From Hevea brasiliensis (taxonomy: Eukaryota > Streptophyta > Magnoliopsida > Malpighiales > Euphorbiaceae): DNA of 64,000 nucleotides. Position numbers and translations under genes: made by a program. How positions within the stretch are numbered: the stretch's first letter is position 1; the number at the start of each line of letters is the position of its first letter. The stretch covers positions 1,550,001 to 1,614,000 of the forward strand of contig NC_079500.1 in assembly GCF_030052815.1 (NCBI RefSeq), read 5' to 3'. This document shows positions 1 through 12,244 of this stretch, in pieces. The notes under the pieces were generated by a model, which was not told where the DNA came from, searched no databases, and saw nothing but the letters and a program-made list of their open reading frames with translations.

Positions 1-1389
1 ACTAACTTCTAATGGTGATGAAAAAAAACCCTCAGAAGAAACAACCAAAACATCAAAATAACTAGAACAAAAGCACAAAGAAAGAAATTCAGATACACAG
101 AACCAGAATGGACCAAAGATGGAAAAGAGAAACCAAAACCAGCCACAACTAACAGGCAAGTCCTGAAGCTACCTCAAACAGCTAATTCCTAAGATAAAAC
201 GTATTTTTTTTTTTTTGTTTACAATTCGCTAGCTCCTATTAAAATTTAAATTTGGGATCTTCTAGTATTAGAGACAACTCCAGTACCATTAAGCTCATAA
301 TTTTATTATATTTAAAAATATAAATAGTATAATTGACATATTTAATTCTGATTTAGTTGTTTGTAAACAATGAATCATCTTAATTAGTTTACTTTTGCGT
401 TGTTATAACTTTATGGACGGAACTAGAACTTGAAGAATGAAGGGCTTAGAATAATGGTGAAAATTAATGAAAAATCAAAGGATTAAATCAAAATTTTTAG
501 ATTTTAGGGAGCCATAAATAATGATAACAATGAAAAAACATAAAAATTTCAAGAATCAATTGAAAATTTTTTCAGATTTCAAGGGTCTATTAACAATGGA
601 AAAAGATTTCAATGGTTCCAAGAAACTTTTATACACATATGAAATTGTGGAAATTAAGTTTGGTGGAGTCATGGCTCCTTTAATTTCACATTTTTGTTTT
701 ATTTATAAAGGAGATTGATCAAGAGGGTATTAATTTTGAGATATAGTTCAATTTAAGAGATAAATCTAATGATTCAATATGATATTTATATATATATAAT
801 ATGATAGACTAACCCATTTTATTTTCTAATCATAGTACTCTATAATTTCATTATGTATTATTAATTGTTTTCTTAAAGTTGTCTTACGATATATTTCATA
901 CTTCCCTTTACAAATTTGAGGTACAAACACGCAGGTCCACAATTATTCACTTTTCTGTGGTGGACAATGTTTAAATTATTGATGTGAACAGATAAAAAGA
1001 GTACATTCCGTTAGGCTTCTTTCAATAATCAATTATCTATATTACTCATTATTCTAAAACTAGAAATTTGTATATTTTTTTTGAAGCAAAAATTAGAAAT
1101 TTAAATTAAATTATAATAATTGTAATCTGTCTAAATTAGGAATTCTTTGACAGCTATGTCGACTCATTCCAAATCGCAGGACATGACTCAGTATACATTG
1201 CTTATCAAACTCTGCTTCTTTGTGAGGATGATGTGTCTGTCATTGTAGGTGACAACATACATTGAAATAATTATCTTTTTCTCAATGATAATTATTTAAC
1301 AAAAAATTGAACCATCTTATTTATTTATTTATCATTGTTTCATTGGATTTTTATTTTATAAAAAATTGCCAATAGAAAATTGAACAATT

Positions 1390-1490
1390 TATCCTAGTAG
1401 CATAGTTTGGTTCAGTGGTTAAAAACATATTATCCATTGCCGTTTTGGAGTCCCCACTCCTCTAACCTCCCAATAAACAAAAAAAATATC
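1390..1490 (+). mobile_element. tRNA-like SINE fragment (candidate)
   Basis: TGGTTCAGTGGTTAA resembles a polymerase III A box. About 30 bases later TTGGAGTCCCCACTCC resembles a B box of the GGTTCGAGTCCC type. An A-rich tail follows at 1478-1488. The order and spacing suit a tRNA-derived SINE, but both boxes are imperfect and I saw no clear target duplication. The same sequence is present in the duplicate near 43650-43750. Confidence 0.4.
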
Positions 1491-1539
1491 ATCCTAATAA
1501 TGTCCCAAAGTTTATGTCCTTATGACACGATCATGGGTT

Positions 1540-1730
1540 AGAGTGTTCAAAATTTGCAGAACACCACCTTTGCCAAATGCAAGCAGAAACAATGAAAAGA
1601 GCCAACGGAGGCGCAGGATAAGCAGCATCAGCGAGAGCCGAGAGGTTATAACCTTGGTTAGCAAGTGAATCAGCTAATAATAATAATAATAAATTTCTTT
1701 ATTGCCTCTCTAAAACAATGAGTGAACCTG
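1540..1730 (-). mobile_element. LINE RNase H fragment
   Basis: Read on the minus strand the segment gives LADSLANQGYNLS, then AYPAPPLAL about eight residues later, then a Trp/Cys-rich stretch. This is the usual C-terminal end of the RNase H domain in plant L1-type LINEs, where the family typically reads LAD-LA--G. No full domain is open and no poly(A) tail is obvious. The same fragment occurs in the duplicate near 43800-43990. Confidence 0.5.
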
Positions 1731-4573
1731 CAGTTGATAAGGGAAGAGACTAATCATATCATCAATCTTGTTCGATTGAGATTGCTAGGGAGATGATGCG
1801 ATGAACCACCCTTCGAAGAGCAAAATCTGGTTCAATTTGCAGGTCCTCTCTTTACCAAGAATGGTTCTTTCAGTGTTCCAAAGAGAGATCCGTCAATGTA
1901 CCATTTAAACTTACATTAATTCTAAAGGACGAGGAATCCAAAAGAGCAAAATCTTCAAGGCTTTGAAAGGCCAAGACTTTGTAGTGCTCCACTATGAGCT
2001 GATTTGAAGCACAATTATGAATCATAGAAGTTAATCCATATATGGAAGAGGGAACAACAATGCCTGCATTAGACTACCAAATTCAACTTACCACAACAAA
2101 TCCAAGAAGAAGGCTTTGGAGAAGAAGGATGAACATATATATGCATGCATGAAAGAGATTCAAGAAAAAAAATATTTTCCTTTAAGAGTTGATTTGAAGC
2201 ACATAATTCAAATGGGATCCACATATCATATGACTGACTGAAACTGTTCAGTTCCTAATCCCAAGAAAATAAACAACTCTAGTTATCCAAATTGATTATC
2301 ACATAATAATGTCGAACGTCTCCTTGAGGGGGACATAATAAGAACGTACATATATCATGCCAGAATCATTGCTAATTGCAAAGAAGAGACAGGATGGTAT
2401 AATTATAGTATGTGAAACATGACGATCTACTGGGAGAAGATCATTATGTCTAGAATATTAAAAATTGATTATTTTATATAATAGCTCATCTTTTAATCTT
2501 TTAAGCTGATAATTTTTAAGCCAGAAGCTTCATTGTGTTAAAAATATAAAATTATTTTTGCATAAAATTTTTTTTGAGACTCTCACCTATTTACTTAAAT
2601 TTCTGAATTGAATAGTTTCACATGCGAATATATATTAGAGATATAAAACAATTTTTGAATTTTCCACCTATAAGTTTAAGCTTTTCAAATTAAGTGATTT
2701 CTTAATACCTTAAATTATTTTTGTCTCAAAAAATTAATGATTTATTTTTTCAATGATGAATTGTTTTCTTGAGTCCAAGTTGAATTAGAATTAGGAGATT
2801 AAATAAAATAAAAAGTTTAATAGAATTTAAATGATGAAATTTAATAATTAGAAGTCCCAAAAAGATTACATTTTAGTTGCCTATATAAATGAGTAGTTGG
2901 TTGGCCATTATAGTGTAGAGAGCTCACGAAATAGAGAGGTATACCGAATTTCATGAGTTTTGTTTAAGTGATACTAAGGATAAAAAAAATAATTAGTGTT
3001 TATATAATTATTTTTTTTAATTAGAGGATTTGTTGATGGGTAGGATTATACAAAAACATGCTAAATTTTGTGTTCTTTAATTTGTGTAAGTGTGATTTAT
3101 ACAATATTTTTTATAAATTTTTTTTCAGAGACTAAAAAGAAAAAACAAAATTCATTAAGCAGAAGAAACTGAAAAAGTTTGAACATCTGACATAGCTAAT
3201 AACAGCAAAAGCGGTGGAGCATACTCCAACCATATCCTCTCCTTTACGCACCAAATAGAAAGTTCCTTTTCCCAACATGTGAAGCAGATCGAATACATAC
3301 TCTTTTCTTTTGTTTGATCTGGTCCCCAATGTATGGATCTCTTTACTTTTTACATGACTTTATTGATGAATTATTTTAATTAGTGGAATGCTTTAATTGA
3401 TAATGCTTTTCAAAAGGTATAAGTGGGGTGGAACTTTATTAATCATTACGGAAGGAGGGAGGGGGAATTTTCAAAATAAAAAACTTTATAATATCTGAGA
3501 TTTAAAAATTTTTGTTACTAACTTATTTAATGGCCTTCCCAAAATGATTTTAATATATACTTTTTAAGAAAAAAAAATAATTAACATTATGTAACCAAAT
3601 TATTAAAAAGTCTAATTTGATTTGATCCGATGTATATTACTCATCTCATTTGATAAGTATCAGGTTTTAGTTTTCTTATAAAAAATAAAATTATAAAAAA
3701 ATAATTTTTAATAAAAAAATTAAAATTTTAATTAAAAAAATTTAATCTTAGATGCAGTTGCTGAATTTATAAATATATGGGTATTCATCTTTCATTTGAA
3801 CTTATTTTTTATGAATTATTTTAAATTAAATTATATAAATCATTAGAGTGATTCTATTTTATGAATTATTTAGATTTTAATTATTTTAAATTTAATATAA
3901 AATTTAAATGAATGATAAATCATTCCATGCTAACGACAAATTAGAAATTACCACATCCGCGACAATCATCCACCTGGACCACCTCATTCCCAATTTCTTG
4001 ACAAAATCTTTTCATCATTCATCAATCATCATATAGCTGATGGTTGTTATCAATAATACGTATGATAGCTAATTGTTATTGGTATATAAAACGATTAATA
4101 AGAATATATTATTTATTTTATTATTAAAATAGTTATGTAATTATTAATTTATTATATAATATATATATATAAGAACTAAAAATATAGTTTTTTAAAAATA
4201 TAATTAATTTTTTTATATATATACATTTTTTTATTTTATAAGAATAAATCAACAAGTTTAATAATTATTCATAATATTTTTATATTATTTTTACAATTTT
4301 AAATAATTTACTAATATAAAAAATTTATTTCAAGACAATTTTATAGTATATAAATTTTAAAAAAATAATATATTTTAAATAAAAAATAAAATCAAATCAA
4401 CTATAAGCTAATATAAAAAGTTTTAAAAATAGAGTTTATATAATTAGCCACTTATTTTGACTGGAATCAATTACTAGTAGCTAATTCATAATTAAATTTT
4501 AGTTAGCATTATACAAAAAAATTTTTATATAAGTTGCAGATCATTTTAAATTAAAATATTTTAAAAAAAAATA

Positions 4574-5702
4574 ATTTTCATTAATTTCATTTTTTAATTA
4601 AAATACAAATTAATTAAGCAAAATTAAATGAATTAATTTCAAATCAAATCATAAAGATCATCGACTAATTCTAAATTTTAGGGATCAATCTATTTTAATA
4701 ATTTTAAATTTTATATAAATTGAAATAATTATAAATCACTTTAAATCAATGGAATTGATTGATTCATCAAACAAAAATGTGCCACCTCTAGATGTCAATA
4801 TCTCATCGAACTAAAATCTGATTTAGCTGTGCACTGTTCAAAAAGTAATATATACTTCTCTTTCTCTGCCATATCATCTTCATTGACGCACTTTACATCA
4901 GCGGCTCGTGAATCACATGAAGATGACACTAATTTTTTTTTTAATTTTTATATTACTATAATTTTATATAAAAAATTTTAAAATAAATTATTTATATAAA
5001 ATATAATAGGAACTATTTTTATTTAAAGTATCCGATTATGTTAGCAAAACATTTAATTTAGTTATTTGATGGAAAGCACATTTCATTCGATAATAATCTA
5101 TCTCACTATTTAATTTTATAATTTTTTTATGAATCCAATTTTAAAAAATATATAAAATATAATAATAATAATTTTAATTTAAAGTAACTGATTCTATTAA
5201 CCGAGCATTTGATTTGGATATTCTATTTTAATTTCATGACGAATATATGCAATTGAGTAAGCCAGAAAAAATTGATATCAAATGTCAATTAAAATCTTAT
5301 CTTGTTTATCATTCAGGAAGCCTATTTTTCTACATTTTTAAACTTGAAAATGATATTATAATATTACATTTAAATTTTTTTATATATTAATTATAATATT
5401 ACATTAAAATTTTTTTGAATAATCAAAAAAATTATAAAACATATTTCACTATATCTTTTATTACGTCAGTCTTTTTTTTATAAGTAAAAAATTTAATTAA
5501 TTATAAAATAAAGAAAAACTTAGCATTAACCTCATCGACTAAACTAAACCGATAGGTCACCTCATTACACCTAATTTAGATAGCAGCATATTAAGTGAAA
5601 AAACTTGAAAAATGTAATTGAGAGAAGATTTGACTATGAATTGTTAGAATAGTAATTTTTTTGATAAGCGTAATTTTTATTATTAATGAAATTCAAGAAA
5701 AT
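4574..5702. other. AT-rich intergenic DNA, nothing recognised
   Basis: No reading frame, RNA gene or element was recognised. A T-run followed by GATAAGCG and TTTATTATTAATG at 5650-5690 resembles the dispersed LINE tail described elsewhere. It abuts the truncated left edge of the Tat-type LTR. Confidence 0.6.
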
Positions 5703-7288
5703 TTTATGTTATTGTATGATATGTAGGCTATCTTCTGTAATTTTTTTATGATTTTTAGGCATGTTTAACTATTTTTAAAAAATCGAATTTCTTGCTACTG
5801 TTAATCTGCCAGAATTTGAAAATTGTATATTTATGCATATTCTTGTATTTTCTTAGGTTTTAATTGACATTTGATCTATTTTCTATATTCTTTTAATTCA
5901 AGAAGTGTTATAAAGTGTTTGGATCATGTTAGAAGACTTAGACCATTAGATAGTTGTAACTAATTAGGAATCTTAACCCTTTAGGAGACTAGAGTTAGAA
6001 TCCAACGTAAATTGTTATTAATATATTTTTTATTTCTTTTATTTTTTTTAGTTTCTTTATTTTTTATTACAAACAAAATTGGTAAGTAGCCCTAAGGTAA
6101 GTACCAAAGAGGGCATTTGCGTGGAGCTTATATGGAGCTAAACGGGAGTAAGCTGAGGATATCATTGCCATACTAGAAGAGAAGACCCTTTTTTAAGGGT
6201 AGCTTGCCCCAATGGCAACTGCATTTACCAACAGGTAAGTAGCTCTAAACTTCTCGAATAACCATTGGTATGAAATTGTAGTAATAATAGAACTTTTATT
6301 TGGTAAATTAAAATTAACTTTGTTTTTAATTTAACTGACTTTTGCATGTAATTAATTTAAATAAATACTTTGTAAATTAAAATTAATCTTGTTTGTAAAT
6401 TAAACTAACATTGGCATGTAAAATAAATTTAATTTAATACTTGGTAATTGTAAAATAAATTTGCATGTTAGAAATCTTTTTTTAGGTTGTGATTGTTTGG
6501 GACTTATGATATATTAGAATAAATTACACATGTACATAATTAACTTAGTTTAATTATCCTTAGGGTAACTTGGTGAAAATTAATTAATTAGGTTAAATAG
6601 AAACGTAGGGTTATTTGAAATTGAATTTGTTTGTAAATTAAATTCTCAATAATAAATTAATTTTAGTCATCTGGTAAATATCATTTAAATAATTAGCAAC
6701 CCCATAGATAGGAATTACTTGTGCATGAAAATTGTATGTAAACAACAACCCTTTTTGTGAATTACTTGCGTGTGTAGGATTAAAATTGCATTTTTTAGGA
6801 TAAAGTTTAATAAAGAAATAATAAACAAGACTTCTAGAAACATTAGTAGAGGACTGGCACTCGAATTAACGAGATTAGACCAGGTGTAAGGGGTGCCTAA
6901 CACCTTCCCCTTACGTACCTACTATCCCGAACCTAGACATTGGGCTATGGTAATGACGGTTGTGGAAACTCTGCAAGGAGTAAGTTGCCATCTATGACCC
7001 TCGGAAGAAACACTGAATATGTCCCGGTTATTACCCGGGTGGCGACTCCTGTCTATCTATGCCTTCGTGGCATAAATCCTTAGTACCGTGGTAGTGTTAT
7101 GGGAAGACGGTACTTACCAGTGGTTTGATTCTATTAGGATTGTATGAAGTGCATGTCTAGGAAATGCTGTCTAAGGAGGTGGTACTTAAGTGAGACCATT
7201 GTGACTCCACCATCTTTCCTGGGCATTACCTGGTGCATTTTATATAATTCTAATGGATGATATTTCGCCTCACGCCCCCCTCATCCCA
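5703..7288 (+). mobile_element. Truncated 5' LTR of Tat/Ogre-type gypsy element
   Basis: The block aligns almost base for base with 13645-15220, the downstream part of the 3' LTR. The first ~1.4 kb of the LTR is absent here. That part contains the LTR start TGTAGACC and the TATA box seen at 12922 in the 3' copy. The right end leads directly into a primer-binding site, so the block is in 5' position. Both copies contain the same features, including the segment around ACCCGGGTGGCGACTCC. Confidence 0.85.
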
Positions 7289-7312
7289 TAGTTTGGCGAC
7301 TCCACTGGGGAC
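7289..7312 (+). promoter_or_regulatory. Primer-binding site of the Tat/Ogre-type element
   Basis: TTTGGCGACTCCACTGGGGA lies just inside the 5' LTR. Primer-binding sites of the form TGGCGACTCTGCTGGGGA, matching tRNA-Arg, are known for the plant Ogre/Tat lineage. The near match is the main reason for the lineage call. Confidence 0.7.
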
Positions 7313-10300
7313 TAAATGGATAGTTACTCCAACATGTTTCTATTAGTCTAATATTATTCCTTTGTTAAACTTTTTGCATTGCACTACACTATCACACGGA
7401 TCACCCTTACCCTTTTAGCCTCGTTAGTACTAGCCAAGGAGACCATGGTTCTACTCGAGCTATGACGAATTGGTGAATGCTAGCACCCCATGCCCGTACC
7501 TTCGAGTATATAAAAGAGCCACAGCTCCGGCCGTTGTGCTTAATGGACAAGCTCTCGCATGGGTGACCCTTTTCCTACCCAATGAAGCCCATGAGCCATA
7601 GATTTCAACCCTAGGTGCCTCGTAGATTTTTGTTGTGCTGGATTTATAACCTTACTATTTAAACCATAAGTTCTAGTGGTAGTTGAGATGAACCTAGGCC
7701 TATGCATAAACCCAATGTGTGTATAGGCCCAAGTCCATTTCAAAACCCGTGTTAAGCAAGAGGATGCTTACTTATGGTTACACTTTAAGGATATAAATCC
7801 TTTGTTTGTGAGGGAAGGATCGTCCTGGACCACCCCCTGTTGGTGTGTCCAGTGTACCATAGCCTAGGATAGAATTTTTTTCTTACCCTGCACGTGAAAG
7901 TTGAAGGTATAAGGGGGCGAAGATTCAGTTCTGGAGATTTTTTTTTTTTCGGTTTTGATTCAGTCTTTGGTTCGATTTTAGTTCAGTTTATATGGTTTGG
8001 TTTTGGTTCAGTTTTGGTTCTATTGGTATGGTTTGGTTTTGGTTTTGTAAAAGTAAAGGCAAAAAAAAAAAAAAAGAAAAAAAAAAAGAAAAAAAATGGT
8101 CCATTCATGCATTGCATTCATGTACATAGCATGCTTAGGTTAACCCTAAAATCCTATTTTTTGAGAAAACATAGCCTCGAAACACACCAAAAAGACTTCT
8201 TATCAGGTCACTTGGGTTAGGGATGGGAAGAGACTAGTAAGGATTTCACCTGCACTACTTAGGATGGAAGAAATTATGGCCATGCTTAATGAAATATTGA
8301 ATGCCAAGATGTTTGAGCTAGAAGAGACAATTGTGGTCAACTTTAAAAAGAGGCCCCAAGGTAGGCCAATTAAGTGGCATTAAAGTTATTGAAGTTCAAA
8401 TTGTGTCTCACACCCCAAGGAGATTTTCCAATTCAGCCAACCCTTATCCGAAGTTTTTGAGCGTCTCAAAGCTCAAGACCTCCTATAGCTCTTAGCACCA
8501 AGACCACTACCAAATCCACTCCCACCTAGCTATGATATCAACCAATGTTACCGGTCCTACCAAGCCCACAGTCATGACACCGACTGATGCTTTCAACTTA
8601 AGCATGATATCTAAGACCTAATTGATGCCAAAAGGATGATTGACCCAGAAAATCAACCCAAAAGCCCCATGCCTAGCCAAAATTTCCACCTACACCAGGT
8701 CTCTACATGATCTCTATCACCCCAAATAACCCTAACAGAATTATTGACTTTATCCAACCCATCCAAAAGCCCAATAAACTTATCCAACCCATCCAAAAGC
8801 CTAGTGAACCTATCTAACCCATCCAAAAGCCCAATGAACCTCAGTCTATAATGGTTGTTGACATTTGTGATAATTCTAGCTATGATGAGGGTCCTTTAGA
8901 CATTTTGATCAATTTTGATGAGGAGGTAGTTGCATTACAACTAGATGGTTCAGTTCCACTAGTGTTTGATTTTCAAGTTGTTGGGATCTATAAAAACTAG
9001 ATGGATCTAAAGGTGGCTACTATGAAGAAAGGGATGAAGTTTTTCCTTAGCACAGGCCTAGAAGAAAGTATAGATGGTCTGGTGACTTTTCTTGAAATGA
9101 AGGGGTAGATCACAAGGTATGGTTTGGGCTATGAGCCAACTAAAGAGGAAAAAGAGTCAAAACCTCCTAAGTTCTTGAAAAAGAGGGGCAATTATCTAGA
9201 CATATGATTAGGGGTTACTACATGTGAAAGTGCTAAAGTAGAAAATCAAGACCATTGATCTAAGGACAGCATGGAAAGCTAAGCACCTAAAGTTACACTC
9301 CTAAGTTTGAGTTTGTCTTTTGCAATGCTCATAGTAGTGATACAGATGTTTCCATTTTTGATGTACTTGATGCTGATTTTAAGGCGAAGATCAACAACAT
9401 AACCAGTCCTTCTGCTTACTTGTTTGATGTTTATTCTAATGGGCATATGCATGGCATTCATAATCATTTAGAATCAGTTTCTATTAATGCATCAAAATCG
9501 ATCTCTATTAATTTGGGTACACCAAATAATCCTAAAGACATTAAGTTAACTGAAGATTTAACCCAAGAAGAAAGAGATAAATTTATAGCCTTGTTAACAA
9601 AGTACCAAGAAGCACATGCCTCGAGCTTAAAATTAGATGGCTGATTCCCAAGCCAAGCTAATGTCCCCATAGGAAAAGAATGATCAAAAGTTAACTTGGC
9701 TAGTTATCCTAATGAGGAGTAAAATTTCATGCTATGAAGAATTAATAGTGGCACCTGTAGACCTAGAAGGAGAAGGAAAATGATATGAAGACATAAGGAG
9801 GTCTCTGGAAGTGAGAGAATACTCGCAATAAGCCTACAAAAGAGATAGAGCAATAATTCATAAATTAGCTGCTCAACTTACTTTAGCTGGGGGGCAATTC
9901 TACAAACTCTTATGTGTGATAGAAAAATAGGCTGAGCAAATAATGAAAGAAGTACATGCAGGAATGTGTGGTCCCCATATGAATGGAAAGGTTCTAGTTG
10001 GAAAAAAATGTTCAAAACATATAAGGATAGGCCTGAAAAACTCCCTTATGTTCTTTAAGGTTATCGTAGTACTGCAAGGACATCCACGGGGGCAACTCCA
10101 TTCTCTTTAGTGTATGGGACTAAAGCAATGCTATCCATTAAGCGAGAGCTCAGATCCTTAAGAGTGATGCTAGAAGCTAAGATCCTAAAAAAATGAGTGG
10201 GCTTAGAAGAGATATGAAGAATTAGCTTTGATTGATGAAAAGAGTATGTAAGCCTTGTATCATATGCAAGCTTATCAGAGGAAGATAGTTAGAGCCTTTA

Positions 10301-11415
10301 ATAAGAAGGTGAAGCTAAGAAAGATCAAAGAGGTAGACATGGTTTTGAAATAAGCTCGGCCTATCCCTTTTGATTTAAGAGGAAAGCTTAACCCAAGCTA
10401 GGATGGTCCACACATAGTCAAAAAGATCTTGCTACTGTAAGAATATCAGACCTGGATGGGAATGAATTTCAAGAACCAGTCAACTTAGACAAGCTCAAAC
10501 GGTACTTTGTGTGAGATAGGCCCGCTAGGCTGAAAACTTACAAAAGACGGTCTAGGCAAAAATAAGGGTCAAAGAAAAAAAAGAAAAGAAAAGAAAAAAA
10601 ATGGTAGATTGAAAACCTGTAAAAGGCAGTCTAGGCAAAAGGAGAGATGAGAGAAGATCTGGATGGAAAACCTGAAAAGGCCATTTGGCAGGTTATAAAG
10701 CTTATTTCTAACTTTGGAAGGTTAGAAATTTGGCAAAACTAAATGTAAGAGAGAGTAATGGTCTACCTGAATAAATAAAGAAGTTTTATTGCATTGATTA
10801 GGGATGGGTTTTATTTAATTATGATCGTGAATGTTTGTGTCTTGAGGAATACATCAAATGATTAAGTAATTGAACTGCATTATTATGATTTAATCTATGT
10901 CTTCTGAGCATGACAAGATAGGTGCTTGATATGAATGCCCTGGTAATTGTCTAATTTCAAAAAAAAAAAAAAAAAAAAAAAAGCTCGCTAGGTGGAAAAC
11001 CCAAAAGGGCCGCTTAAGCAAAAGTTAGAGCAAGCCCGCTGAAATGAAAACTCGAAAGAACATTTCAGGCAAAAGTTAGGGCACAAAGAATTGAGTTCAT
11101 GGAAGAGAAAGGAGTCAAGGCAGAAAAAGTTTTGAAATAGCTGTAGAATAATGAAGCATGGGGGAGAGAAGAAAAAGAAAAATCAGAGGAAAATTGTATT
11201 GTGACCTTGAGGAAGTCTTTTTTGGTGAATAATTCTTCTAAAAAATTTTGAGGTTATAAAAAAGTTTTTGCAAAAAGAGATCCCCCAGAGACTAAGTTTT
11301 TTTAGAATCTTTAGTAAAATCAGCATGCCTATGATAGGAAGTAGCATATAGAAAACATAAAAATCAGAGAGAATTTTGAGACCCAGTCATTCCAATTTTT
11401 TCAAATCATGAATTA

Positions 11416-11891
11416 GATATTTTTTGGTAAGTCCTTAGACGTTGTTTAAGGTGCATGACATAGTTGTGTAAGGCATAGAAGAACATGCATCAATGTGTCA
11501 CCTGTAGGTGTGTAAGGCGTAGAATAACATGCATCACCACAGTTTCAATTGTCAAACTACGAGGGGGTCTGATTCTTCCTCATGATAGCGAGGGGGATAC
11601 GTAGGTAGTTTAGGACCGTGGTCCTAAATACGAACCCACAACATTTCATCACAGATATTTTTTGGTAAGTCCTTAGATATTGTTTAGGGCATATGGCATA
11701 GTTGTGTAAGGCGTAGAAGAACACGCATCAATATGTCACCTGTAGGTGTGTAAGGCGTAGAAGAACATGCATCACCACAGTTTCAATTGTCGAACTACGA
11801 GTGGGTCTGATTCTTCCTCAGGATAGCGAGGGGGATACGTAGGTAGTTTAGGACTGCGGTCCTAAATACGAATCCACAACATTTCAAATCA
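11416..11891 (+). repeat. Two 238-bp tandem units, 3' non-coding part of Tat element
   Basis: The block starting GATATTTTTTGGTAAGTCC at 11416 repeats at 11654 with few changes. Each unit contains CTACGAG(G/T)GGGTCTGATTC and GGGGGATACGTAGGTAG, words I associate with the 3' non-coding region of plant Tat-lineage elements. Confidence 0.85.
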
Positions 11892-12140
11892 CACAGTTGC
11901 CATTGTCATGAGACCATAGCTAGTCTCATGACACAGAGTGTATCGACAGAGCAAGATGCACTCAATTTTCACATGACACAGTTATCACTGTTATGAAACC
12001 GTAGCTAGTCTCATGACGCAGAGTGTATCGACAGAGCAAGATACACTCATTTTTCACATGACACACGATTATCAAGTTATGAGACCGTAGCTAGTCTCAT
12101 AATATAGAGTATGTCGACCGAGCAAGATATACTTGATCCT
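11892..12140 (+). repeat. Three ~85-bp tandem units with internal palindrome
   Basis: Units begin near 11893, 11975 and 12060. Each holds TCATGAGAC, eight bases, then GTCTCATGA (or a close variant), a hairpin-forming inverted repeat, followed by GAGTGTATCGACAGAGCAAG. They sit just upstream of the polypurine tract. Confidence 0.85.
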
Positions 12141-12228
12141 CATAGCCAATGTTTCATAGTTATTAGAAATTCGAGTTTCACTTTGACGAAACTTGAGCAA
12201 TGCTTTCGCATTGATTTCAACTTTCGCC

Positions 12229-12244
12229 AAAGTGGGGGGCAAAC
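12229..12244 (+). promoter_or_regulatory. Polypurine tract of Tat/Ogre-type element
   Basis: AAAGTGGGGGGCAAAC directly precedes TGTAGACC, the inferred LTR start. The order is as expected for second-strand priming. Confidence 0.75.

Larger units (their letters stand above)
1..4573. repeat. 4.5 kb near-identical segmental duplication, copy A
   Basis: This block reappears at 42260-46820 with the same order and only scattered single-base changes and small indels, for example GGGATCTTC versus GGGATCCTC near 255. I estimate about 99% identity by eye. It begins at the window edge, so its true left end is unknown. The part at about 415-960 also aligns, with much more divergence, to 28930-29445 upstream of beta-glucosidase copy 1. 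I infer that it is distal upstream DNA of another duplicated beta-glucosidase unit lying left of the window. It is AT-rich and holds no convincing gene, only the SINE-like and LINE-like fragments listed separately. Confidence 0.9.
7313..12244 (+). pseudogene. Degenerate gag-pol interior of Tat/Ogre-type element
   Basis: Coding sequence is broken by many stops. At 9420-9644 a short open stretch contains INLGTPNNPKD followed by LTQEERDKFIALLTKYQE, the linker that precedes reverse transcriptase in this lineage. At about 9935-10010 EVHAGMCGPHMNGK matches the integrase zinc-binding region. At about 10060-10150 TSTGATPFSLVYGTKAML matches the integrase end region, and GKLNPSWDGPHIVKKI (stops ignored) follows near 10380. 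The reverse transcriptase and RNase H that should lie between the linker and integrase are missing, so there is a large internal deletion. A-rich tracts at 8060-8095 and 10960-10982 look like slippage. The element cannot be autonomous. Confidence 0.75.

Noticed and set aside
521..718. 65-codon open stretch conserved at 42780-42977
   Set aside because: Conserved only because the whole block is duplicated; the diverged copy near 29030 does not keep the frame.
3132..3329. 65-codon minus-strand open stretch, repeated at 45384-45587
   Set aside because: No recognised domain, no splice context, and the repeat is explained by the 4.5 kb duplication rather than by coding constraint.
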